A stretch of DNA of 64,000 nucleotides from DATJGR01 sp963787045 (lineage in GTDB: Bacteria; Pseudomonadota; Gammaproteobacteria; Pseudomonadales; Azotimanducaceae): contig CAWBBR010000005.1 of NCBI GenBank assembly GCA_963787045.1, forward strand, positions 62,001 through 126,000, written 5' to 3'. Of the stretch, positions 43,735-51,162 are shown piece after piece; the first letter of the stretch is position 1; each line of letters opens with the position of its first letter. Made by a program: the position numbers and the translations under genes. The notes beneath the pieces are model-generated. The model was not told the origin of the DNA. It saw nothing but the letters and a program-made list of their open reading frames with translations, and made no database searches.

Positions 43735-44310
43735 ATGACGACGGACATCCTGACCCCAACCGAAGTGGCAGAGCTGCTCGCAGTCTCTCCGGTGACGGTG
43801 CGCCAGTGGGCCCAGAAGGGTCTCATCGAAGCGCGCACGACGCCGGGCGGACATCGACGGTTCACCCGCGAGGCGGTGATCGATTTCGCGCGTCGGATGG
43901 CGATGACGTTGCCGGAGGAGTTCGCGCCGCCATCGGGCTCGCGCGTGCTGATCGTCGACGACGACCGGCAGTTCAACGGCATGCTGGTCGCGCTGTTCAA
44001 GCAGAGGTATCCGGGTGTCGAGGTGGCATTTGCCTTCGACGGTTTCGACGCAGGCCGTCAGGTCTCGCGGTTCAAGCCGACGTTGGTGCTGCTCGACATC
44101 ATGATGCCCGGCATGGACGGCGTAGAGGTTTGTCGCAGTCTGAAGGCAGACGAGGCGTCGCGCTCGGCGCGCGTCATCGCGATGACCGGACACCCTACGC
44201 GGGAACTCGAACAACGAATCATCAGCGCAGGCGCGGAGCGGTTGCTGAAGAAGCCCTTCAGCACCGACGAGCTGCTTGCGGTGTGCGGTTTGAACGAAAC
44301 GGTACGTTAA
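43735..44310 (+). CDS. HTH (MerR/excisionase-type) - receiver domain fusion regulator
   Basis: 191 residues. Residues 1-50 are an excisionase/MerR-like winged helix (LTPTEVAELLAVSPVTVRQW, then TPGGHRRF). Residues about 68-185 form a response-regulator receiver domain: acidic pair DDD near 75-77, phospho-acceptor Asp121 in LLDIMMPGMDG, conserved Thr in AMTGHP and Lys in LLKKPFS. The order (DNA-binding domain first) is the reverse of ordinary response regulators. No histidine kinase lies nearby. It is 22 bases before rpoS, so it may be co-transcribed with or control it. Confidence 0.88.
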   Translation: MTTDILTPTEVAELLAVSPVTVRQWAQKGLIEARTTPGGHRRFTREAVIDFARRMAMTLPEEFAPPSGSRVLIVDDDRQFNGMLVALFKQRYPGVEVAFAFDGFDAGRQVSRFKPTLVLLDIMMPGMDGVEVCRSLKADEASRSARVIAMTGHPTRELEQRIISAGAERLLKKPFSTDELLAVCGLNETVR

Positions 44311-44332
44311 AAGGTCAAGCGGGGAGATCCAC

Positions 44333-45352
44333 ATGTACGCGGAATACGATGTCAGCGTCGCCGATGAAGCCATGGAAAGCGAACTGGTCGGTTTTCAGAT
44401 CGTCAACGATCCGGATGCCGACGAAGAACAGGACGAAGACGGTCCGTTGCCGCCGAGAGCGGCGCGCCGGCGCGTCAGCGCGAAGCACCGGGAGCGCGTC
44501 GGTATTGCACCGACCAGCCGCGGCATCGGCGACGCGACGGAGATGTACCTGTCGGAGATCGGCGGATCGAAGCTGCTCACGCCCAAAGACGAAGCCGAAG
44601 TGGCGCGCCGGGTGCAGCGCGGCGACATGGCGGCGCGAGCTCAGATGATCGAGAGCAACCTGCGCCTGGTCGTCAAAATCGCACGGCGCTACCTGAATCG
44701 CGGTCTGCCGCTGCTCGACCTGATCGAGGAAGGTAACCTCGGATTGATCCGCGCGGTGGAGAAGTTCGATCCCGAGAAGGGTTTCCGATTCTCCACGTAC
44801 GCGACGTGGTGGATCCGTCAGGCGGTGGAGCGCGGCCTGATGAACCAGGCCAAGACGATTCGCTTGCCGATTCACATCGCAAAGGAACTGAACACGTATC
44901 TGCGTGCGCAGCGCGAGTTGTCGCAAAAGCTCGATCACGAGCCCACGGCCGACGACGTGGCGAAGTTGCTCGACAAGCCGGTCGAAGACGTACGCCATCT
45001 GCTCGATCTCGCCGATGACATCAGTTGCACCGAGATCTCCACGCTCGAACCGGAGCGCGGCGCCTGGGACACGTTCGAAGACGACACCGCGATAGATCCG
45101 TCGCAGATGCTGCAGAACAACCGATTGAAGGCGCGCATCGACGTGTGGCTCGGCGATCTGCCTGAGAAGTCGCGCGACGTGGTGTGCCGCCGCTTCGGAC
45201 TGCGCGGCCACGACATGGCCACGCTCGAAGAAGTCGGCCGCGAAATCGGTCTTACGCGCGAGCGCGTGCGTCAGATTCAGGTCGAAGCGCTGAAGGAACT
45301 GCGCGTGAAACTGACCGACGCGGGCTACGACCGCGACGCCGTTCTGGGCTGA
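44333..45352 (+). CDS. rpoS: RNA polymerase sigma factor RpoS
   Basis: 339 residues. Region 1.2 (DATEMYLSEIGGSKLLTP), region 2 (IESNLRLVVKIARRY, LDLIEEGNLGLIRAVEKFDP, FSTYATWWIRQAVERGLMNQ), region 3 (RELSQKLDHEPTADDVAKLL) and region 4 (TLEEVGREIGLTRERVRQIQ) are all complete. The region 2/3 sequence follows E. coli RpoS closely and lacks the long region 1 of RpoD. It directs general stress and stationary-phase transcription. It is not next to nlpD or pcm here, unlike in E. coli. Confidence 0.93.
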   Translation: MYAEYDVSVADEAMESELVGFQIVNDPDADEEQDEDGPLPPRAARRRVSAKHRERVGIAPTSRGIGDATEMYLSEIGGSKLLTPKDEAEVARRVQRGDMAARAQMIESNLRLVVKIARRYLNRGLPLLDLIEEGNLGLIRAVEKFDPEKGFRFSTYATWWIRQAVERGLMNQAKTIRLPIHIAKELNTYLRAQRELSQKLDHEPTADDVAKLLDKPVEDVRHLLDLADDISCTEISTLEPERGAWDTFEDDTAIDPSQMLQNNRLKARIDVWLGDLPEKSRDVVCRRFGLRGHDMATLEEVGREIGLTRERVRQIQVEALKELRVKLTDAGYDRDAVLG

Positions 45353-45417
45353 GGCGTCCTTTCCTTTCCCGGCTTGCTGTGTAATCTGTCCCGAACTCCA
45401 TCGGGACGGATTACCGC

Positions 45418-46299
45418 ATGCCACAACCGAACGACACGACCGTTGCCTTCATCGGCCTGGGCGTCATGGGCTATCCGATGGCGGGTCACCTGTCGCGCGC
45501 CGGATATCCCACTCGCGTCTACAACCGCACCGGCGCACGCGCCGATGCCTGGAAGGCCGAATATGCCGGCGAAGTATGCGAGACACCGGCGATTGCGGCG
45601 CGCGGCGCCGATATCGTCTTCATGTGTGTCGGCAACGACGACGACGTGCGAAGCGTCGCCTATGGCGACAGCGGTGCGCTCGCGGGAATTCGCAGCGGCG
45701 CGGTGCTGATCGACCATACGACCGCATCTGCGGAACTCGCGCGGGAACTGGAAGCAGAAGCGAAGCGGCGTGGAGCCGGCTTCCTCGATGCGCCCGTATC
45801 GGGAGGGCAGGCCGGGGCGCAACGCGGTCAGCTGACGATCATGGTAGGGGGCGATGCGGAGACGTTCGGCGTCGCAGAGGGCGTTCTCAACACGTATGCG
45901 CGCGCGGTCAAGCTGATGGGGCCGTGCGGCAGCGGACAACTCACCAAGATGGTCAACCAGATCTGTATCGCCGGAGTGCTTCAAGGACTTTCGGAAGGTC
46001 TGCATTTCGCGGAGCGGGCGGGGCTCGACGTGCTCAGCGTGGTGGACGTGATTTCGAAGGGCGCGGCGCAGTCGTGGCAGATGGAGAATCGCTCGCCGAC
46101 GATGGCGCAGCGGAAATTCGACTTCGGCTTTGCGGTCGACTGGATGCGAAAGGACCTGGGGATGACGCTTGCCGCGGCGCGGCGCATCGGCGCTCGCTTG
46201 CCGCTAACGGCACTGGTCGATCAGTTCTACGCGGACATCCAGGCATCCGGCGGCGGCCGGATGGATACGTCGAGCCTGATCGAACGGCTGCGGCGCTGA
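45418..46299 (+). CDS. 3-hydroxyisobutyrate dehydrogenase-family NAD(P)-dependent oxidoreductase
   Basis: 293 residues. Rossmann motif GLGVMGYPMAGHL at 12-24, the family block FLDAPVSGGQAGA near 118, and catalytic Lys in GSGQLTKMVNQ near 172. The beta-hydroxyacid dehydrogenase family oxidises 3-hydroxyisobutyrate, tartronate semialdehyde relatives or similar. It is convergent with gltA with only 21 bases between stops. The exact acid is not determinable. Confidence 0.9.
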   Translation: MPQPNDTTVAFIGLGVMGYPMAGHLSRAGYPTRVYNRTGARADAWKAEYAGEVCETPAIAARGADIVFMCVGNDDDVRSVAYGDSGALAGIRSGAVLIDHTTASAELARELEAEAKRRGAGFLDAPVSGGQAGAQRGQLTIMVGGDAETFGVAEGVLNTYARAVKLMGPCGSGQLTKMVNQICIAGVLQGLSEGLHFAERAGLDVLSVVDVISKGAAQSWQMENRSPTMAQRKFDFGFAVDWMRKDLGMTLAAARRIGARLPLTALVDQFYADIQASGGGRMDTSSLIERLRR

Positions 46300-46320
46300 G
46301 GAACGCCTGCGGCGTCTGTA

Positions 46321-47611
46321 TCAGCGCTTCGCGACCGCGACGAAGTCGCGCTTGCTTGGGGCCGGTGTACAGCTGGCGCGGTCGGCCGATCTTGTACTTG
46401 CCGCTGACCATTTCGCACCAGTGCGCGATCCAGCCGGGCGTGCGTCCGGTGGCGAAGATCACCGTGAACATCTCGGTCGGAATGCCGATCGCTTTCAGGA
46501 TGATCCCCGAGTAGAAGTCGACGTTCGGATACAGGCGCTTTTCGATGAAGTAATCGTCTTCGAGCGCGATCTTCTCGAGCCGTTGAGCGATCTGCAGCAA
46601 CGGATCGTTCGCGGCGCCGAACTCTTCCAGCACTTCCTTGCAGGTCTGTTGCATGACCTTCGCGCGCGGGTCGTAGTTCTTGTAGACGCGGTGTCCGAAA
46701 CCCATCAGGCGGAACGAATCGTTCTTGTCTTTCGCGCGCTTCACGTACTTGTCGACGTTCTTGACGTCGCCGATCTCCCGCAGCTGGCTCAGCACCGCTT
46801 CGTTGGCGCCGCCGTGCGCCGGACCCCACAGCGCGGCGATTCCGGCGGCGATGCAGGCGAACGGATTCGCGCCGGTCGATCCGGCGAGGCGCACGGTAGA
46901 AGTGGATGCGTTCTGCTCGTGGTCGGCGTGCAGCAGGAAGATGCGGTCCATCGCCTTCGCGATGACCGGATTCACCTTATATTCCTCGCAGGGATTGCCG
47001 AACATCATGCGCAGGAAGTTCGCGGCATAGCCGAGGTCGTTGCGCGGATACATGAACGGCTGACCGATCGAGTACTTGTAGCTCATCGCGGCGAGCGTCG
47101 GCATCTTCGCGATCAGCCGGTGCGCGGTGATCTTGCGGTGCTCGGGATTCTCGATGTCGAGCGAGTCGTGATAGAAGGCCGCCAACGCGCCCGTTACGCC
47201 GCACAGGATCGCCATCGGATGCGCGTCACGGCGGAAGCCGCTGAACAGGTCGCTGAGTTGTTCGTGCACCATCGTGTGATGCGTGATGGTCTGGTCGAAG
47301 TCTTCCTTCTCCTCCGCGGTCGGCAGTTCGCCGTTCAACAGCAGATAGCACACTTCGAGGTGATCGGAGCGTTCCGCCAGCTGCTCGATCGGATAGCCGC
47401 GATACAGCAAAACGCCGGCATCGCCGTCGATGTAGGTGATCGCCGATTCGCATGAGGCGGTCGAGACGAAACCAGGATCGTAGGTGAACAGACCCGCTGC
47501 CGAGAGTTGAGCGATGTCGATGACGTCCGGTCCGACGCTACCTTTCAAGACGGGCAAGTCGATCGGTTTGGCAATGCCGTCGATAGACAGGCGCGCAGTC
47601 TTGTCCGCCAT
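46321..47611 (-). CDS. gltA: Citrate synthase (reading frame broken once at the C-terminus)
   Basis: ATG 47611 has AAGGAGCC upstream. Type II citrate synthase: KGSVGPDVIDIAQL, the active-site His in LLHADHEQNAS and MGFGHRVYKNYDPRA, and GWIAHWCEM near the end. It condenses oxaloacetate with acetyl-CoA, and in gammaproteobacteria the hexamer is NADH-inhibited. The frame breaks at the doubled T at 46356-46357; after it the true end KRDFVAVAKR is in the next frame with TGA at 46321. The span of 1291 bases is one over a multiple of three, giving 429 residues once corrected. Divergent from sdhC. Confidence 0.95.
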
Positions 47612-47653
47612 TACGGTGGCTCCTTGTCGCAGGGGAAAGAGGCGAGAGGAGCG

Positions 47654-47682
47654 ACTATAGATCGCAGCGATTTCGTTGTCAC
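47654..47682 (-). promoter_or_regulatory. gltA promoter (minus strand)
   Basis: On the minus strand, GTGACA and TATAGT are separated by 17 bases (47677-47682 and 47654-47659), 43 bases before the gltA ATG. Its -35 box overlaps that of the divergent sdhC promoter. Confidence 0.55.
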
Positions 47683-47705
47683 CTCGGCGAGGCATCGACT
47701 ATGAT
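47676..47705 (+). promoter_or_regulatory. sdhC promoter (plus strand)
   Basis: TTGTCA (47676-47681), an 18-base spacer and TATGAT (47700-47705) form a good sigma-70 promoter about 110 bases before sdhC. Confidence 0.6.
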
Positions 47706-47815
47706 CCGCCCCCGCGTCACTCGGGTTCGCCGTGCGACATCGCACCTCGATCGAACCGGACAGAACTGCAAGCACCATCTCAACACGGGTCAATTCCCAA
47801 CATCGGTTTGAAGGT

Positions 47816-48190
47816 ATGAAGACGGATCGTCCGATCAATCTCTCGTTGACGAAATTCAGTTTCCCGTTGGCAGCAATCGCGTCGATCACGCATCGCATCA
47901 CCGGGATTCTGCTGTTCGTCGGCATCGCGTTCCTGTTGTATCTGCTCGACCAGTCGCTGACGTCGGCACAAGGGCTCGATCACGCGCGCAGCCTGCTGAC
48001 GATGCCGTTGCCGAAGCTGCTGTTGATCGCGGTGGTCGCAACGCTGATCTACCACTTCGTGGCCGGCGTCAAACATCTGTTCCTCGATTTCGACGTCGGC
48101 GACACGATCGAAGGCGGGCGGCTCGCGGCGCAGCTGACGATCGCGATCTCGGTGATCTTGATCGGTCTTGCGGGAGCGTGGCTGTGGTAA
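47816..48190 (+). CDS. sdhC: Succinate dehydrogenase cytochrome b556 subunit
   Basis: 124 residues from ATG 47816. Three membrane helices; the family block RPINLSLTKFSFPLAAIASITHR at the N-terminus places the quinone site Ser and Arg, and the haem-ligand His lies in LIYHFVAGVKHLFLD. It anchors the enzyme in the inner membrane and passes electrons to ubiquinone. Its end overlaps sdhD by 13 bases. Confidence 0.95.
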   Translation: MKTDRPINLSLTKFSFPLAAIASITHRITGILLFVGIAFLLYLLDQSLTSAQGLDHARSLLTMPLPKLLLIAVVATLIYHFVAGVKHLFLDFDVGDTIEGGRLAAQLTIAISVILIGLAGAWLW

Positions 48191-48552
48191 CCAACGTCAC
48201 CAGTTTCGGCCGCAGCGGTCTGTCGGACTTCGTCATTCAACGCGTAACCGCGGTGATCATCGCGTTGTACGTGCTGTGCCTCGCCGGATTCTTCCTCGCG
48301 AATCCGAACGTCACGTACGAAGCGCTGTCCGGATTCTTCTCGAACCTGCCGATGAAGATGTTCTCGACGCTCGCGGTGCTCGCCACCGCCGCCCATGCGT
48401 GGATCGGCATGTGGACGGTCGGCACGGACTACATCCGCAATCACTACTTTGGTGCGCACGCGACGACGTTCCGCATCGTCTATCAATTCGGTTGCCTGGC
48501 ACTGTTGTTCATCTATGTGCTGTGGGCGCTGCAGATCTTCTGGAGAACCTGA
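48178..48552 (+). CDS. sdhD: Succinate dehydrogenase membrane anchor subunit
   Basis: 124 residues from GTG 48178, with GGGAGC upstream. Three helices, with the SdhD pattern LSDFVIQRVTAVIIALYVL and the haem/quinone-side residues in AHAWIGMWTVGTDY. It is three bases from the sdhA start, within the sdhCDAB operon. Confidence 0.95.
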   Translation: MAVVTNVTSFGRSGLSDFVIQRVTAVIIALYVLCLAGFFLANPNVTYEALSGFFSNLPMKMFSTLAVLATAAHAWIGMWTVGTDYIRNHYFGAHATTFRIVYQFGCLALLFIYVLWALQIFWRT

Positions 48553-48555
48553 ACG

Positions 48556-50330
48556 ATGCCCAGCATTCGCAAGATGGAATTCGACGGCGTCATCGTCGGT
48601 GGCGGCGGGGCAGGCATGCGCGCCGGCATTGCAGCTCGCGCAATCCGGATTGAAAACCGCCGTGATCACCAAGGTGTTCCCGACGCGGTCGCACACCGTT
48701 TCGGCGCAAGGCGGCATCACCTGCGCGATCGCAAGCGACGATCCGAACGACGATTGGCGCTGGCACATGTACGACACCGTGAAGGGCTCGGACTACATCG
48801 GTGACCAGGACGCGATCGAATACATGTGCAGCGTCGGTCCGCAGGCCGTGTACGAACTCGAACACCTGGGGATGCCGTTCTCGCGCACCGAGTCCGGCCG
48901 GATCTATCAGCGACCGTTCGGCGGCCAGTCGAAGAATTTCGGCAAAGGCGGGCAGGCCGCGCGCACGTGTGCCGCAGCCGATCGCACCGGCCACGCGTTG
49001 CTGCATACCCTTTATCAGGCGAACCTGCGGGCGAAGACCACCTTCCTGAACGAATGGTTCGCGGTCGACCTCGTCACCAACCAGGACGGCAAAGTCGTCG
49101 GCGTGATCGCGATCGAGATCGAAACCGGCGAAGTCGTGTATGTCGAATCGAAGGCGACGGTATTCGCGACCGGCGGCGCCGGCCGGATCTACGCGTCTAC
49201 GACGAATGCACTGATGAACACCGGCGACGGCGTCGGCATGGCGTTGCGCGCGGGTCTCCCGGTGCAGGACATAGAAATGTGGCAGTTCCATCCAACCGGC
49301 ATCGCCGGCGCGGGTGTGCTGGTCACCGAAGGTTGTCGCGGCGAAGGCGGCTACCTGATCAACAAGGACGGCGAGCGTTTCATGGAACGCTACGCGCCGA
49401 CCGCGAAGGACCTCGCCGGCCGCGACGTGGTGGCGCGGTCGATGATTCTCGAGATTCTCGACGGGCGCGGCTGCGGACCGAACGGCGACTACGTGCTGCT
49501 GAAACTCGACCACCTCGGCGAAGCGGTGCTGAACAGTCGGTTGCCCGGCATCCTCGAACTGTCGAAGACGTTCGCGCACGTCGATCCAACCAAGGAACCG
49601 ATTCCGGTGGTGCCGACCTGCCACTACATGATGGGCGGCATTCCGACCAGCGTCTCAGGGCAGGCGCTGACCCAGGATGCGTCCGGTAACGACAAGCCGA
49701 TCGACGGGTTGTACGCCGCCGGGGAAGTGGCGTGCGTCTCGGTGCACGGCGCCAACCGCCTCGGCGGTAACTCGCTGCTCGACCTCGTGGTATTCGGGCG
49801 TGCCGCGGGTCTGCACATCGAGGAAGTGCTGCGACAAGGCGTGAGCTATCGCGCCGCGAGCGACAGCGATCTCGAAGCCGCGTTGCGGCGGCTGAACCGT
49901 TGGAACGAATCGACAGTCGGGCGAATCGGTCGCATCGTTGAAGACGGCGTTGCAGACGACGATGCAGAACAGCTTCGGCGTGTTCCGTACCGAGGATCAC
50001 ATGAAGAAAGGCATCGTGCAGATCGCCGAACTACGCGAACGGATCGCCAGCGCGCATCTCACCGACAAGAGCAATGCGTTCAACACCGCGCGGATGGAAG
50101 CACTGGAACTCGACAACCTGCTCGAAGTCGCGGAAGCGACCGCGATCGCCGCAGAGGTGCGCAAGGAAAGCCGCGGCGCCCACGCGCGCGACGATTATCA
50201 GGATCGCGACGACGCGAACTGGCTGTGCCATTCCCTGTATCTGCCGAAGGACAAACGCGTCAGCAAACGCGCGGTGAACTTCGCACCCAAATCGGTCGAG
50301 GCGATGCAGCCGACCGTCCGTTCGTACTAA
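48556..50330 (+). CDS. sdhA: Succinate dehydrogenase flavoprotein subunit (reading frame broken twice)
   Basis: ATG 48556 gives MPSIRKMEFDGVIVGGGGAGMRA, the FAD-binding loop; then one extra G near 48624-48625 shifts the frame, after which ALQLAQSGLKTAVITK continues correctly. The flavin-linking His is in SHTVSAQGGI, and catalytic residues lie in HPTGIAG and GRDVVARSM. A second extra G at 49919-49921 shifts the frame again, before KTALQTTMQNSFGVFR. The span of 1775 bases is two over a multiple of three; corrected, the protein has 590 residues, as in E. coli (588). It oxidises succinate to fumarate. Confidence 0.95.
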
Positions 50331-50359
50331 GTGTTGGTAAAGAGAGAGAACCGTACGCC

Positions 50360-51064
50360 ATGAAAGTCAGCGTGTACCGATACAACCCGGAGAACGACGA
50401 AGTTCCGCGGATGCAGGACTACTCGATCGACCTGCCGTCAGGAAAAGACCTGATGGTTCTCGACGTGATGGAGTTGCTGAAAGCGCAAGACCCATCGCTG
50501 ACGTACCGACGATCGTGTCGCGAAGGCGTGTGCGGCTCCGACGGCGTGAACATGAACGGCAAGAACGGTCTTGCGTGCATCACTCCCGTGTCGGAAGTGG
50601 CGAAGAAGGACAAGCTGGTGTTGCGGCCGCTGCCGGGATTGCCGGTCATTCGCGATCTCGTCATCGACATGAGCCAGTTCTATCGGCAGTACGAGAAGAT
50701 CCGACCGTACGTGATCAACGACCAGCCGCCGCCCGCACAAGAACGGCTGCAGTCGCCGGAAGATCGCGCCAAGCTCGACGGCTTGTACGAGTGCATTCTC
50801 TGCGCCTGCTGTTCCACCTCGTGTCCGTCGTTCTGGTGGAACCCCGAGAAGTTCATCGGCCCCGCAGGGTTGCTGCAGGCGTATCGGTTCCTCGCCGATA
50901 GCCGCGACACCGCGACTGCGGAGCGGTTGGCTGACCTCGACGATCCGTTCAGCGTGTTCCGCTGCCGCGGCATCATGAACTGCGTCAGCGTCTGTCCGAA
51001 GGGGCTCAACCCAACGCGGGCGATCGGCAAGATCCGGTCGATGCTGCTGCAGCAGGGCACCTGA
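50360..51064 (+). CDS. sdhB: Succinate dehydrogenase iron-sulfur subunit
   Basis: 234 residues. The [2Fe-2S] ligands are in CREGVCGSDG and the following NGLAC; the [4Fe-4S] and [3Fe-4S] ligands are in CILCACCSTSCPSFWWN and CRGIMNCVSVCPKGLNP. It conducts electrons from SdhA to the membrane quinone. It begins 29 bases after sdhA. Confidence 0.96.
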   Translation: MKVSVYRYNPENDEVPRMQDYSIDLPSGKDLMVLDVMELLKAQDPSLTYRRSCREGVCGSDGVNMNGKNGLACITPVSEVAKKDKLVLRPLPGLPVIRDLVIDMSQFYRQYEKIRPYVINDQPPPAQERLQSPEDRAKLDGLYECILCACCSTSCPSFWWNPEKFIGPAGLLQAYRFLADSRDTATAERLADLDDPFSVFRCRGIMNCVSVCPKGLNPTRAIGKIRSMLLQQGT

Positions 51065-51162
51065 TCAGCTAGTTCAGCGGCGCCCCCGAGCATCGCAGCA
51101 CAGACCCGTCGAGGCGCAAACTGCTAGACTTTGCCTTGACGAATAAAGGCACGGCGATACGG

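Noticed and set aside
46034..47695. Citrate synthase with a long Arg/Ser-rich C-terminal extension
   Set aside because: The extension is out-of-frame readthrough after the extra base at 46356-46357; the true end KRDFVAVAKR lies in the next frame.
48395..51064. One open frame running through most of sdhA and all of sdhB, like a fusion protein
   Set aside because: sdhB has its own ATG and sdhA its own stop at 50330. The shared frame results from the two extra bases in sdhA.
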